Source: Pseudidiomarina salinarum
GTDB lineage: Bacteria; Pseudomonadota; Gammaproteobacteria; Enterobacterales; Alteromonadaceae
Direction: 5' to 3'
Length of the DNA stretch: 64,000 nt
NCBI RefSeq assembly: GCF_000753715.1
Contig: NZ_JPER01000002.1
Span: 80,290 to 144,289 of the forward strand
The translations under genes were made by a program, and so were the position numbers. Below are positions 27,950-37,274 of this stretch, one piece after another (position 1 is the first letter of the stretch; each line of letters opens with the position of its first letter). Under the pieces are notes generated by a model that was not told the origin of the DNA, made no database searches, and saw only the letters and a program-made list of their open reading frames with translations.

Positions 27950-28228
27950 ATGAGTATTAGCGTGTGGTTGGGTCGAATTCTTTTTGCGCTGGTGTGGGGT
28001 GCCTTACTGGCCAACCTGGTATGGCCGTTTCCGGGCAAAGGCTTTGCGCTGTTTCTGATCCTGCTGTTTGTACTGCTGGCAATTCACCTGCTGCAGCTAC
28101 TGATGTTTGTCACCGTGTATGGCGACAAAATCAAATGGAGCCGCGGCGATTACTGGCAAATCATTGTATTTGGCGTGATTGGCTGGCTGGCCATATTACA
28201 AAAACAGCCACGCCAGAAAACCGACTAA
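27950..28228 (+). CDS. DUF1145 membrane protein (YhhL family)
   Basis: This 92-residue protein has three likely hydrophobic segments (about 5-22, 26-50, 65-82). The neighbourhood rsmD-DUF1145 is the one seen in E. coli, where the gene is yhhL. The role is unknown. The stop lies five bases before the stop of the convergent DUF416 gene. Confidence 0.82.
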   Translation: MSISVWLGRILFALVWGALLANLVWPFPGKGFALFLILLFVLLAIHLLQLLMFVTVYGDKIKWSRGDYWQIIVFGVIGWLAILQKQPRQKTD

Positions 28229-28233
28229 GTCGC

Positions 28234-28848
28234 TTATTCGGAAATCGCGACGCCGATGTTGGAGATGCCTTCATCATCGGCCATCGCGCGGATCTGTGCG
28301 ACCAGCTCTTTGGTCGGCAACGCGGACGTCGGCGCCACCACTTCCAGGTAATTCAGCAGCGCCTGCTGAATGTCGACTTCGTACTGTACTAACTCATGCT
28401 CGCGCAGCAGTTGCTGGCGTTGTTCCGCATCCAGCTCGGCGCCTTCCGTGAGTTCGACAAATTTAGCCACATCCGCCTGAGAAATCTTCGCCACGCTGAC
28501 CAGTTCGGCCGAGGTATTGTCCATCAGCCCCTGCAGCATGGTGCTGATGGCAGTGCAGGCGTCAATCGCCGGGTATACGCCAAGCAGATCATGGCCGTAT
28601 TCACTGGGGGTGACATCGTCGACCTTTTCCTGCCAGCGGCTGAAATTCACTTTGACTTTCTTCGGTTGCCATACCCAATCCCAGCAAGCATTCAAAGCAC
28701 CTTCCAGCGGCTGCGGATCGCCAAAGCCGGTCACCTGATGGAACAGGTGATAATTGGGGACCATGCGCTCACACAGGTACAGCGCCACCACCGTCTGGTA
28801 AGCCAGGGGTAATTCGCGAATGCGTTCAAAAGTGTTCAGTACAGCCAT
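28234..28848 (-). CDS. DUF416 family protein (YjaG-like)
   Basis: This 204-residue soluble, acidic protein contains the DUF416 phrases RIRELPLAYQTVVALYLCERMVPNY and YPAIDACTAISTMLQ. The E. coli relative is YjaG; function is unknown. No signal peptide or membrane helix is visible. It is divergent from the dehydratase gene across a 47-bp gap. Confidence 0.88.
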   Translation of the reverse strand: MAVLNTFERIRELPLAYQTVVALYLCERMVPNYHLFHQVTGFGDPQPLEGALNACWDWVWQPKKVKVNFSRWQEKVDDVTPSEYGHDLLGVYPAIDACTAISTMLQGLMDNTSAELVSVAKISQADVAKFVELTEGAELDAEQRQQLLREHELVQYEVDIQQALLNYLEVVAPTSALPTKELVAQIRAMADDEGISNIGVAISE

Positions 28849-28895
28849 GGAAATCCTTGGTAAACTAGCGACAGATCAGATAGGGGTAAGTATAC

Positions 28896-29840
28896 ATGGA
28901 ATCAAGCATACACCAATGGTTTTGCCAGATCCGCGACGCCGCAGCGCGCATCAGCGATCGCGTCATGCGCACGCCGGTGCGCCATCAGCTGGCGTTAGAC
29001 GACGCGCTGGGCGCGCAGGTGTGGCTGAAGTGCGAGAACCTGCAACACACCGGCGCGTTTAAGTTTCGCGGTGCCTGCAATGCCCTGCTGCAACTGACGC
29101 CAGCGCAGCGCGAAGCGGGTGTATTTACGGTCTCTTCCGGCAATCATGGTGCAGCACTTGCGGCCGCCGGACAGCAACTGGGGATATCGGTGCGGGTGGG
29201 CGTTGCCAGCAATGCGTCACCAGTTAAACGCGCCAATATGGAGCAGTACGACGCTGAGCTCATCACCATCGAACCGGGCATGACAGCACGCGAGCAGTTC
29301 GTCGAGCAGCAGCAGGCCAGCGGCCGGCACTTTGTTCCGCCTTACAATCACCCGCATATTATCTGTGGTCAGGGCACCGCGGCACTGGAGCTGCTCGAGC
29401 AGCAACCGGATCTCGAGATCTTACTGACGCCCCTGGGTGGCGGCGGCTTGCTCAGCGGCACGGCGATCGTCGGGCGTGAGCTGGGCATCAGCAACATCTA
29501 TGGCGTGGAACCGGAGCTGGCGGCCGATGGCAGGGCCTCGCTGGAAGCGGGATCCATTCAGCCGGCAATGCCGCCGCGCAGTGTCTGCGATGGCCTGCTG
29601 ACCAGCCTGGGGGAAGAAACCTTCGCCATTATCCGGCGCGCGGTGGACGATGTACTGGTGGTCACCGATGAACAGGCACTGGCCGCCCAACAACTTTGTT
29701 TTGAGCATACCGGAATGTGGATCGAGCCCTCGTCAGCGACCCCGCTGGCAGCCATTAAGGCCTATCCGCAGCTATTTGCCGCTAAACGGATCGGGGTCGT
29801 GATCAGTGGGGGAAATGTGAATCAGCTGGCGAACAGCTGA
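28896..29840 (+). CDS. Threonine/serine dehydratase-like PLP enzyme
   Basis: This 314-residue fold-type II PLP enzyme binds the cofactor at K56 in GAFKFRGA. The glycine-rich phosphate loop is [11 protein letters not shown], and the [10 protein letters not shown] motif is intact. The length, without a regulatory ACT domain, fits a catabolic threonine dehydratase or serine racemase/dehydratase rather than biosynthetic IlvA. Likely reactions are deamination of serine to pyruvate or threonine to 2-oxobutanoate. Its last 19 bases overlap the convergent VOC gene. Confidence 0.88.
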   Translation: MESSIHQWFCQIRDAAARISDRVMRTPVRHQLALDDALGAQVWLKCENLQHTGAFKFRGACNALLQLTPAQREAGVFTVSSGNHGAALAAAGQQLGISVRVGVASNASPVKRANMEQYDAELITIEPGMTAREQFVEQQQASGRHFVPPYNHPHIICGQGTAALELLEQQPDLEILLTPLGGGGLLSGTAIVGRELGISNIYGVEPELAADGRASLEAGSIQPAMPPRSVCDGLLTSLGEETFAIIRRAVDDVLVVTDEQALAAQQLCFEHTGMWIEPSSATPLAAIKAYPQLFAAKRIGVVISGGNVNQLANS

Positions 29841-30247
29841 TTCATATCCTGAAAGGCTTTAAATTCCAGCGCGTTACCACTGTAATCATAGAAAAACATG
29901 GTGGCTTGCTCGCCGGGCTTCCCTTCAAAGCGGATATGCGGCTCAATCACAAACTTGATGCCTTTATCCTGCAGCCGGCGCGCCAGTTGCTGCCAGTCGT
30001 CCATAGTCAGCACCACACCAAAATGCGGCACCGGCACGGCATGGCCGTCGACCGGATTATGATGCACTTCACCGGCTTGTACCGGTGCCAGATGCGTCAC
30101 TAACTGGTGGCCAAAAAAATCCCAGTCGACCCACTGCTTATCGCTGCGGCCTTCGCTTAACCCAAGCACGTCACCATAAAAGGCGCGTGCCCGGGCAATA
30201 TCCTTCACCGGAATCGCTAAATGAAAAGGTTGAACCTGCTTTGCCAT
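29822..30247 (-). CDS. VOC (glyoxalase/bleomycin resistance) family protein
   Basis: This 141-residue protein forms two beta-alpha-beta-beta-beta modules of the vicinal-oxygen-chelate superfamily. [21 protein letters not shown] marks the first module. Possible metal ligands are His near residue 8, His about 77 and a C-terminal Glu in ALEFKAF. Substrate is unknown. GGAG lies six bases before the ATG. It lies downstream of the cystathionine lyase gene by 22 bases on the same strand and may be co-transcribed. Confidence 0.88.
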   Translation of the reverse strand: MAKQVQPFHLAIPVKDIARARAFYGDVLGLSEGRSDKQWVDWDFFGHQLVTHLAPVQAGEVHHNPVDGHAVPVPHFGVVLTMDDWQQLARRLQDKGIKFVIEPHIRFEGKPGEQATMFFYDYSGNALEFKAFQDMNQLFAS

Positions 30248-30269
30248 GTATGTCTCCCTTCGCTCAGCC

Positions 30270-31433
30270 TTAAGCGTTCAGCGCCCGATCCAGATCAGCA
30301 ATCAGATCGTCCAGATCTTCAATACCCACAGAGATCCGCACGAAGTTATCCAGAATGCCCAGCTTCTCGCGATTCTCTTTTGGAATCGACGCGTGGGTCA
30401 TAATCGCCGGATGTTCAATCAGGCTCTCGACGCCACCTAAGCTTTCCGCCAGCGCGAAGATTTCAACTTCTTCGAGGAAGCGACGGGCTTTGTTGATGTC
30501 GCCTTTGAGCAGAATCGAGATCATGCCGCCAAAACCTGTCATCTGGCGTTTCGCCAGCTCGTGCTGCGGATGACTTGGCAGACCAGGGTAAATCACTTTC
30601 TCAACCTGATCATGTTTCTCAAGCCACTTGGCCAGCTCCAGCGCCGCTTCGTTATGATGCTTCATCCGCAAGGCCAGGGTTTTCACGCCGCGCAGTGCCA
30701 GATAGCTATCAAACGGACCAGCTATCGCGCCTACAGAGTTCTGCAGGAACAACATTTTTTCGATCAGCTCCTGGTTATCGCCAACCACCGCAATACCGCC
30801 AACCATATCAGAATGGCCGTTCAGGTATTTGGTCGCTGAATGCATGACCATGTCGGCACCCAGTTCCAGCGGACGGGTGTTGTAGGGTGTGGCGAAGGTA
30901 TTATCCACTACCACCAGAATGTCGCGCGCTTTGGCGACCTTCACGATGGCATCGATATCAACCAGTTTCAGCATCGGGTTACTTGGAGTTTCCACCCAGA
31001 TCATCTTGGTTTTGTCGGTGATCGCGGCTTCAACGGCACTTATATCGGCCAGATCAACGTAAGAGAATTTCAGGTTAGCTGAACGGCCACGGACTTTATC
31101 AAACAAGCGGAAGGTACCGCCGTACAGATCGTCCATCGCCACCACGTGGTCACCGCTGTCCAGCAGTTCCATAATAGTGGACGTAGCAGCCATACCCGAT
31201 GCAAAAGCCAGGCCCTGCTTGCCGCCTTCCAGGTTAGCGACTGAGCGCTCCCAGGCGAAACGGGTCGGGTTGTGCGAACGCGAATATTCAAAGCCTTTAT
31301 GAACGCCCGGGCTTTCCTGAATATAGGTTGAGCTGGTAAAGATCGGTGGCATTACTGCACCGGTAGCCGGCTCCGGCGCTTGTCCGCCATGAATAGTCCG
31401 GGTCGCAAATTTTAAATTCTTTTGTTCTGCCAT
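30270..31433 (-). CDS. Cystathionine gamma-lyase / trans-sulfuration PLP enzyme
   Basis: This 387-residue Cys/Met metabolism PLP enzyme has the cofactor lysine K202 in [11 protein letters not shown], and the motifs YSRSHNPTR and [10 protein letters not shown]. The family includes MetB, MetC and cystathionine gamma-lyase. I favour gamma-lyase because the gene starts three bases after a cystathionine beta-synthase gene; together they would turn homocysteine and serine into cysteine. Sequence alone does not exclude a gamma-synthase. GGAG lies nine bases upstream of the ATG. Confidence 0.87.
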   Translation of the reverse strand: MAEQKNLKFATRTIHGGQAPEPATGAVMPPIFTSSTYIQESPGVHKGFEYSRSHNPTRFAWERSVANLEGGKQGLAFASGMAATSTIMELLDSGDHVVAMDDLYGGTFRLFDKVRGRSANLKFSYVDLADISAVEAAITDKTKMIWVETPSNPMLKLVDIDAIVKVAKARDILVVVDNTFATPYNTRPLELGADMVMHSATKYLNGHSDMVGGIAVVGDNQELIEKMLFLQNSVGAIAGPFDSYLALRGVKTLALRMKHHNEAALELAKWLEKHDQVEKVIYPGLPSHPQHELAKRQMTGFGGMISILLKGDINKARRFLEEVEIFALAESLGGVESLIEHPAIMTHASIPKENREKLGILDNFVRISVGIEDLDDLIADLDRALNA

Positions 31434-31436
31434 TGC

Positions 31437-32408
31437 TTACTTCTCCAGCAAGTTCTGAGCGGCCATCCACTCATCGTTATATAATTTAGACAGATACCGG
31501 TTACCGGTATCACAGGCTAAGGTGACTACGCGCTTGGGCTCAGTCTGTTCGCGGCAGTATTGCAGCGCGGCGGCAATCAGGGTGCCGCTTGATGAGCCGA
31601 CCATCACGCCTTCTTTTACTAATACTTCACGGGCCACGCGGAAGGCTTCTTTATCGCTTATCGCGTACGCTTTATTGGCCAGTTTGATTTCACAGATATC
31701 GGGAATAAAATCTTCGCCGATGCCTTCAACCAGCCAGCTGCCGGCTTCGACTTTTTCATTGCGGTTAACCAGCGGCTCCAGGATTGACCCTTCCGGATCA
31801 GCCAGCACCAGATCGATGGTGGCGCTGCGTTCACGCAAGAAACGACCCACACCACTTAAGGTGCCGCCCGAGCCAACACCACAAACGAAGGCATCAATTT
31901 TGCCATCCATCTGCTTCCAGATTTCCGGGCCGGTAGTTTCATAATGGGCGGCCACGTTGGCATCGTTGGTGAACTGGTTCACATAGTAGTAGCCGTTCTC
32001 TTCCGCTAAGCGTGCGGCCATATCCTGGTAATATTCAGGATGCCCTTTTTGCACATCAGAACGGGTGCGAACCACGTCCGCGCCCATAGCTTTGAGGTTA
32101 TTCACTTTTTCAGCGGACATTTTGTCCGGCATGACTATCTTCAGCGGGTAACCCTTGCTTGCCGCAACCAGCGCCAGGCCCAGGCCGGTATTACCAGCGG
32201 TCGCCTCAATGATGGTCATACCCGGCTTAAGCTTGCCGCTTTTTTCCGCCGCTTCAATCATGCTTACCGCGATCCGGTCTTTAATGGAACCGCCCGGGTT
32301 CAGGTGCTCCAGTTTCAGATAAAGCTCACAAGGGCCGGTGTCCATGTTCGAGACCTTGACCATGGGCGTATTACCAATCATTTCGAGTACGTTTTGAAAA
32401 ACTTGCAT
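31437..32408 (-). CDS. Cystathionine beta-synthase (short form) / cysteine synthase-like
   Basis: This 323-residue fold-type II PLP enzyme has K43 in NPGGSIKDR, EATAGNTG for substrate carboxylate binding and GVGSGGTLSG for phosphate. The opening MQVFQNVLEMIGNTPMVKV is typical of bacterial CBS. It lacks both the haem domain and the C-terminal CBS pair of the animal enzyme. The frame runs on to 32984, but that extension shows no homology; the internal ATG at 32408 is the real start. It is coupled to the lyase gene downstream. Confidence 0.9.
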   Translation of the reverse strand: MQVFQNVLEMIGNTPMVKVSNMDTGPCELYLKLEHLNPGGSIKDRIAVSMIEAAEKSGKLKPGMTIIEATAGNTGLGLALVAASKGYPLKIVMPDKMSAEKVNNLKAMGADVVRTRSDVQKGHPEYYQDMAARLAEENGYYYVNQFTNDANVAAHYETTGPEIWKQMDGKIDAFVCGVGSGGTLSGVGRFLRERSATIDLVLADPEGSILEPLVNRNEKVEAGSWLVEGIGEDFIPDICEIKLANKAYAISDKEAFRVAREVLVKEGVMVGSSSGTLIAAALQYCREQTEPKRVVTLACDTGNRYLSKLYNDEWMAAQNLLEK

Positions 32409-32504
32409 GCTGAGGTTTCCGCTGCTGGTTGAATTAAGTTGTTCTATTATCGCACGATGCTGCCCTGGGATGCCAATTTGAACTGCAAAATACGCCATGC
32501 TTTT

Positions 32505-32513
32505 TGGTATAAG
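32505..32513 (+). promoter_or_regulatory. Extended -10 promoter element for the 32592 lipoprotein
   Basis: TGGTATAAG fits an extended -10 (TGnTATAAT). No good -35 lies 16-18 bases upstream. It is about 80 bases before the start codon at 32592. Confidence 0.4.
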
Positions 32514-32591
32514 ATATGGCACATTACCTGCTACTCCCCGGTGGCAGCATCCGCCACACGAATCTCTGAAGCCTAGTAGCAGGAGCCAGCA

Positions 32592-33221
32592 ATGACAAAT
32601 TCCTTTCGCACCGGGGCCGCAGCCCTTTTCGCAATCGCCCTGTTGAGCGCCTGCCAGCCACAGACTGATGACGCCACAGATACCGCTGTAGTGGCCGACG
32701 TTGAGTCGCCGCAGGATGCCTTCATGGCTGCCTTCGAACCTTACTGTGGTCAGGCTTTTGCCGCCACTATAGTGGAAGATAATCAGCCCTCGCCAGCCTG
32801 GGACAAGCCACTGGTGGTGCATGTACGCGACTGCGAGCCGGGCCTGGTGCGCATGCCGCTGCACGTGGGCGATGACCGCTCCCGCACCTGGGTACTGACC
32901 CAGCACGACGATTACATTGATTTTCAACACATTCACCTGCACGAAGACGGCACACCCGATGCGGTATCGCCTTATGGCGGACAAACCGTAGTTGAAGGCA
33001 CGGCCACTGAGCAGGCGTTCCCGGTGGATGAAGCCAGCAAAGCGCTGTTTATTGAGAACGGCCTGGATGTATCCGTGACCAACACCTGGACCATCCGCTT
33101 TGTTGATGAAGACACCATGAGCTATCAGCTAAGCCGCCCCGGTCGTATTTTTGAAGTGCACGTTGATCTCAGCCAACCAATTGACCTGCCCCCGCCAGCC
33201 TGGGGCTATACACCCGAATAA
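32592..33221 (+). CDS. Lipoprotein of unknown function
   Basis: This 209-residue protein has a lipoprotein signal ending in LLSAC (lipidated Cys near residue 21), then an acidic linker and one compact domain. The domain has two cysteines (FEPYCGQAF and VRDCEPG) likely to form a disulfide, and the pattern [18 protein letters not shown] rich in His. The wording is recurrent in Alteromonadales hypothetical proteins, but I cannot assign a family. The His/Asp-rich strand could bind metal; this is a guess. A ribosome-binding GGAG lies upstream of the ATG. The aldolase gene follows by 22 bases. Confidence 0.82.
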   Translation: MTNSFRTGAAALFAIALLSACQPQTDDATDTAVVADVESPQDAFMAAFEPYCGQAFAATIVEDNQPSPAWDKPLVVHVRDCEPGLVRMPLHVGDDRSRTWVLTQHDDYIDFQHIHLHEDGTPDAVSPYGGQTVVEGTATEQAFPVDEASKALFIENGLDVSVTNTWTIRFVDEDTMSYQLSRPGRIFEVHVDLSQPIDLPPPAWGYTPE

Positions 33222-33243
33222 ATCCGGAGGGAGCCTGAACCTT

Positions 33244-34251
33244 ATGATCGATTTGCGTAGTGATACCGTGACCCGCCCCAGCACCGGCATGCGCCAGGCA
33301 ATGGCCGATGCGCCCGTTGGCGATGACGTATTTGGTGATGACCCGACGGTTAATGCGGTGCAACAACGGGTGGCCGAACTCACCGGCAAAGAAGCCGGAC
33401 TCTTTGCCAGCAGCGGCACCCAGACCAATTTACTGGCGCTGCTGAGCCATTGTCAGCGCGGCGATGAATACCTGGTGGGCCAGGAATACCATACTTATCG
33501 CTATGAAGCTGGTGGCGCTGCCGTGCTCGGCGGCATCGTACCCCAGCCCTTCGAAGTGGAAGCCGACGGTACCCTCAACCTGCAGTTAGTCGAAAAACGC
33601 ATCAAACCGGATGATCCGCATTTTCCGATCACCCGCCTGCTGGCACTTGAGAATACCCATACCGGCAAAGTGATCCCGCAGCAGTACATGCTCAAAGCCC
33701 GCAAGCTGGCTGACAAGCATGGTCTGAAACTGCATCTGGATGGCGCACGGATCTTCAATGCCTCTGTTGCTACGGGCCTCGATCTGGCCGAGCTGGCCGC
33801 ACCTTTTGACAGCGTGTCGCTATGCTTTTCCAAAGGCATGGGCACGCCAATCGGTTCGGTACTGGTGGGTAGTAAGAAACTGATTCAGCGCGCTCATCGC
33901 TTGCGTAAAATGCTCGGCGGTGGCATGCGTCAGGCCGGCATCATCGCCGCAGCAGTCGACTATGCCCTGGATCATAACTTTGACCGGCTGGCCGACGATC
34001 ATGCCAACGCACTGGAACTTGCGTCAGCTTTAAAAGGCCTGCCTGGTATAGTGGTTGAGCCGGCGCAAACCAACATGGTGTATGTGAATTTTGAAAGCCT
34101 GGAGGCCGCGCTAAACGTCAGCGACCACTTGCGCAGCAAAGACATCCTCACCGCCCGCTCGCAGCGCATGCGCCTGGTCACTCACCTCAACGTGAGCCGC
34201 AGCGATATCGAGCAGGTGGTTCGCGGATTTAGGAAAGCGCTGGGCAGTTAA
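33244..34251 (+). CDS. ltaE: Low-specificity L-threonine aldolase
   Basis: This 335-residue fold-type I PLP enzyme splits L-threonine or L-allo-threonine into glycine and acetaldehyde. It opens [20 protein letters not shown], with [10 protein letters not shown] for the cofactor Asp and K197 in [14 protein letters not shown] as PLP lysine. The start at 33244 gives the family N-terminus and has GGAGGGAG upstream; the frame extends to 33151 inside the preceding lipoprotein. The stop abuts the convergent yifB stop. Confidence 0.95.
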   Translation: MIDLRSDTVTRPSTGMRQAMADAPVGDDVFGDDPTVNAVQQRVAELTGKEAGLFASSGTQTNLLALLSHCQRGDEYLVGQEYHTYRYEAGGAAVLGGIVPQPFEVEADGTLNLQLVEKRIKPDDPHFPITRLLALENTHTGKVIPQQYMLKARKLADKHGLKLHLDGARIFNASVATGLDLAELAAPFDSVSLCFSKGMGTPIGSVLVGSKKLIQRAHRLRKMLGGGMRQAGIIAAAVDYALDHNFDRLADDHANALELASALKGLPGIVVEPAQTNMVYVNFESLEAALNVSDHLRSKDILTARSQRMRLVTHLNVSRSDIEQVVRGFRKALGS

Positions 34252-35799
34252 TCAGAGTTCCCGCAGGTGGTGCAACAGGCGATCCAGGGCGCGATAGCTG
34301 AGGGCTTCAGCCAGATGCGAACGGCCGATGGTTGCACTATCTTCAATATCAGCGATGGTGCGCGCCAGCCGCAGCAGGCGATGATAAGCCCGGTGCGATA
34401 GCCCGAACTTCTCAATGGCCTTAACCAGAAACTCGTGATCCTCATCCGACAGGCGGCAATGCTCGCTGAGCTGCGCCGGGCTGAGCTCGCAGTTGAGGCA
34501 ATCCTGGCGCTCTGTTTGCAGCTTGCGGGCCGCGATGACGCGCTGCCGCCAGTTATCACTCACAGGTGCCGCCGGTTCCAGTTGCTGCTTCAGCACATCC
34601 GGCTGGCGAGGCACTTCGACCTGCATATCAATGCGGTCCAGCAGCGGTCCTGAAAGCTTGCCCAGATAGTTTATGATCTGATCGGGGCTGGCACGGGCGC
34701 TACTGAGATTGCCGTCAAAGTGGCCGCATGGTGATGGATTTAATGCGCACACCAGTTGGAAGCGTGCCGGAAATGTCACCTGATGGGCCGCGCGGCTGAT
34801 GGTTACTATGCCCGACTCCAGTGGCTCTCGCAGCGAATCCAGTACATGACGTGAGAACTCAGGTAATTCATCCAGGAACAAAAGACTCTTGTGCGCCAGC
34901 GAGATCTCGCCAGGTTGCGGCGGCGAGCCGCCTCCCACCAAAGCCGCCGCGGAACAGGAATGGTGGGGACTCCTTAAAGTGCGCTGCCGCCAGCTCTGCG
35001 CGTTGCCGGTGCGCATGGCCTGTCCGGTTATTGAGCGGATAGCCGCAACTTCCAATCCGTCGCGCTCATCAAGGGGCGGCAGCAGCCCCAACAACCGCTG
35101 CGCCAGCATGGTCTTTCCGGTGCCGGGCGGCCCCACAAAAAGCAGATGATGCCCACCGGTAGCTGCGAGCAGCAACGCGCGCTTGGCCTGCTCCTGTCCC
35201 ACCACATCAGCGATATCACCGGGATGGCTGGGGCTGATATCTGCGTCACAGGGCTCAATAAAAGGCAGGCTGTGCGGCCCGCGCAGATGCTCGGCCACAT
35301 CAATTAAACTGATTGCCGCCACACACTGCTGCTTGCGCAGTACGCTGGCTTCGCCCTGATTATCGGCCGGTATCACCGCCTCGCGGCCTTCCTCCCGACA
35401 GGCCATCATTGCCGGTAAAATACCGGTAACGCCACGCAAATCGCCGTTTAGCGTCAGCTCGCCATAAAACTCCCGGCCCACCACCGCGCGCTCGGCCAGT
35501 TGCCCGCTCGCCACCAGAATCCCCACCGCAATGGCTAAATCATAACGGGCGCCATGCTTAGGCAAATCCGCCGGCGCCAGGTTCACGGTGATTTTTTTCG
35601 CGCGCGGAAAATCAAAATTACTGGCCAGCAACGCCGAGCGCACCCGGTCGCGCGCCTCGCGCACGCCGGTCTGCGGCAACCCCACCATATTAAACGCCGG
35701 CAATCCCGGAGCCAGACACACCTCAACCGTCACCTGCGGCGCATCAATACCCTGCAACGCGCGGGTGTAAACCTGAGCCAGTGATAATCCCATCGTCAT
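34252..35799 (-). CDS. comM: YifB/ComM family Mg-chelatase-like AAA+ ATPase
   Basis: This 515-residue protein has an N-terminal Lon-protease-like fold (about 1-170), an AAA+ domain with Walker A GPPGTGKTML and Walker B LLFLDELPEF, and a C-terminal Mg-chelatase helical region. The Vibrio homologue ComM is a helicase that helps branch migration during natural transformation. Together with comF and radC in the window this hints at, but does not show, competence. Start 35799 (MTMGLSLA) is preferred because GGGA lies six bases upstream; the frame runs to 35814. Confidence 0.93.
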   Translation of the reverse strand: MTMGLSLAQVYTRALQGIDAPQVTVEVCLAPGLPAFNMVGLPQTGVREARDRVRSALLASNFDFPRAKKITVNLAPADLPKHGARYDLAIAVGILVASGQLAERAVVGREFYGELTLNGDLRGVTGILPAMMACREEGREAVIPADNQGEASVLRKQQCVAAISLIDVAEHLRGPHSLPFIEPCDADISPSHPGDIADVVGQEQAKRALLLAATGGHHLLFVGPPGTGKTMLAQRLLGLLPPLDERDGLEVAAIRSITGQAMRTGNAQSWRQRTLRSPHHSCSAAALVGGGSPPQPGEISLAHKSLLFLDELPEFSRHVLDSLREPLESGIVTISRAAHQVTFPARFQLVCALNPSPCGHFDGNLSSARASPDQIINYLGKLSGPLLDRIDMQVEVPRQPDVLKQQLEPAAPVSDNWRQRVIAARKLQTERQDCLNCELSPAQLSEHCRLSDEDHEFLVKAIEKFGLSHRAYHRLLRLARTIADIEDSATIGRSHLAEALSYRALDRLLHHLREL

Positions 35800-35891
35800 G
35801 CCGCTTCCCTGCAACCGCTTGTTAGTCAGATCAGATTAACGAGCGGCTCAAGAAGCGGCAATTAGCGCAAAGCGGATATTTATGTGAGTTA

Positions 35892-36239
35892 TCAGCGCAC
35901 AGAACTTCGGCGCTTGAGGCAGGCTGAAATAATGAGCATAGAGACCACAAGTACAAACATCGTTAGCGTCATAACAATACCGTTAAGTATAAGTTGCCAC
36001 CAGGCTATCGGCGGGTTGCTCAATGCACTTTTGAACGCCTGAGGTATCACAAAAAAAACGAACAACCCCAAAAAAACGCCCCCGCCAATGCCCCTAAGCA
36101 AACGACCGAAATAGCGTCTACTTGGCTGGCTTAAAAATTTTTCGCTCGGCGCCTCTTTTTTAATCCTTGAGTACAGAAGAAAGCTAACGAAGAATCCATA
36201 CGCCAGCAGCATCGGCTTGTCGAAAATAACCACATCCAT
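35892..36239 (-). CDS. Small membrane protein, unknown
   Basis: This 115-residue protein has three hydrophobic segments (about 8-24, 47-68, 80-108) and a basic loop (residues 25-46). I do not recognise a family. AAGG lies seven bases before the ATG. It starts 11 bases after the TonB-domain gene, so the two form a two-gene unit facing away from hipBA. Its base composition is more AT-rich than the core genes nearby. Confidence 0.72.
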   Translation of the reverse strand: MDVVIFDKPMLLAYGFFVSFLLYSRIKKEAPSEKFLSQPSRRYFGRLLRGIGGGVFLGLFVFFVIPQAFKSALSNPPIAWWQLILNGIVMTLTMFVLVVSMLIISACLKRRSSVR

Positions 36240-36250
36240 GTGTTTACCTT

Positions 36251-36655
36251 TTAAAGCGCGGCTGACTTTTTCTCTTCGAGGTTACGGAATTTAAACGTGC
36301 CCTGAACGCGCACCGGAGCGGTAGGATTGTCGATTCTCGGCTCGAGCCGGGTTTTGCGCATCGCGTCAACCACGATATCGGCATAACCTTTTCCTGCTGG
36401 CGTTTCCTCCAGCACCGTTATCGTTGTTAGCTCCCCCGCTTCATTTATATGCCATTCAACGGCTACCGTTACATCCAGCTTAAATAGCGGTGTACCGTCA
36501 GCGGTAGTCAACAAATCCGGAAAGCCATTAACATCCCATTCCAAATTGAACTGATAAGTTGAAATGAGGGGGATCTCGTCTGCTTTAGCTGGATTCGTAG
36601 CAAAAACAACAAAAAACACGGCGATTAGATTTAAAAACCTGGCAAATTTCATCAA
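36251..36655 (-). CDS. Exported stand-alone TonB C-terminal-domain protein
   Basis: This 134-residue protein has a signal peptide (about 1-25, cleaved near NPAKA-DE). It then has a single domain whose VAVEWHINEAGELTTITVLEE...DAMRKTRLEPR...VQGTFKFRN pattern matches the TonB C-terminal (energy transducer) fold. It lacks the membrane anchor and Pro-rich spacer of true TonB, so it cannot carry energy from ExbBD itself. AGGAG lies six bases before the first ATG. Its partner may be the membrane protein downstream. Function unknown. Confidence 0.72.
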   Translation of the reverse strand: MMKFARFLNLIAVFFVVFATNPAKADEIPLISTYQFNLEWDVNGFPDLLTTADGTPLFKLDVTVAVEWHINEAGELTTITVLEETPAGKGYADIVVDAMRKTRLEPRIDNPTAPVRVQGTFKFRNLEEKKSAAL

Positions 36656-36956
36656 AAACTCCTGTTTAACTATCGAATATTTCCTTATTAGCTTCAGAAG
36701 TTACAAATCATGCTCCTGGTTGTCAACAACATATTAACTTTAAGCCGTTTTTCGGACCTGAAAATTCTATTTTTTACATCTTTTCTGTTGTTACTCGCAA
36801 GAAATACAACTTATGCGGTGTTGTTTAATGATTATTACAACTAATTAATTGTAATTAGTGGGTTAAACAATATATTAGTTGTAAAACCAGATAAAAACAC
36901 TTAATCTATTGTAATTTACCACGTATACAACAAAAACGTTGTTAAAGGGCGAAACT
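36656..36956. promoter_or_regulatory. AT-rich divergent control region with GTTGT/ACAAC repeat array (hipBA operators)
   Basis: This 301-bp gap is clearly more AT-rich than its surroundings and carries no gene. Copies of GTTGT or its complement ACAAC occur at 36719, 36726, 36787, 36806, 36820, 36837, 36878, 36927 and 36938. Several form inverted pairs: 36719-36730 (two-base centre), 36806-36824 (nine-base), and 36927-36942 (six-base, right at the hipB ribosome-binding site). A TTACAA-N8-TTGTAA palindrome is at 36835-36854. HipB proteins bind such palindromes, so these are probable autoregulatory operators. Confidence 0.65.
36927..36942 (+). promoter_or_regulatory. Promoter-proximal palindrome ACAAC-N6-GTTGT before hipB
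   Basis: The two half-sites end only 15 bases before the hipB start codon and abut the AAAGGG ribosome-binding region. HipB bound here would block transcription elongation or start-site access. It is the best single candidate operator in the array. Confidence 0.55.
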
Positions 36957-37274
36957 ATGAAGACGCTCCAGAATTATGCTGCGATCTTACGCAAAAGAAG
37001 AGATGACCTGGAACTAAGCCAGCAAGATATGCGGCTAAAGATCGGGATGTCGCAACAACAATATCAGCGCATAGAAGCCGGCGCTGATACGCGCTTATCA
37101 ACTCTGTTACGGGTGCTCGATGGCCTTGATATGGAGTTGGTGCTGATCCCGAAGGAGTCTGTTCGCCAGGTTGAGCAACAACTCACCCAGCTGGATCAGG
37201 CCCGCTCGGCGGACGGGGAAAAGTCACGCGGCCTGTCGCCGTGGCAGTTAGTCAAAGATTTAGAGGATGATTAA
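36957..37274 (+). CDS. hipB: HipB-type antitoxin, XRE family regulator
   Basis: This 105-residue DNA-binding protein has a Cro/CI helix-turn-helix (about residues 12-70) with LELSQQDMRLKIGMSQQQYQRIEAG, and an acidic tail. It precedes a HipA kinase and shares one base with its start (TAATG), the standard antitoxin-toxin order. HipB neutralises HipA and represses the operon. Start 36957 has AGGG seven bases upstream; a longer frame to 36939 lacks this. The repeat array upstream supports autoregulation. Confidence 0.9.
   Translation: MKTLQNYAAILRKRRDDLELSQQDMRLKIGMSQQQYQRIEAGADTRLSTLLRVLDGLDMELVLIPKESVRQVEQQLTQLDQARSADGEKSRGLSPWQLVKDLEDD

Noticed and set aside
29822..29840. 19-bp overlap of convergent dehydratase and VOC genes
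   Set aside because: Convergent 3' overlaps are frequent in this compact region (also at 5169-5172, 7563-7569, 10922-10925), so no special meaning is claimed.
32409..32984. Upstream extension of the cystathionine beta-synthase frame
   Set aside because: The extension shows no homology and runs into the lipoprotein gene on the other strand; the ATG at 32408 gives the proper N-terminus.
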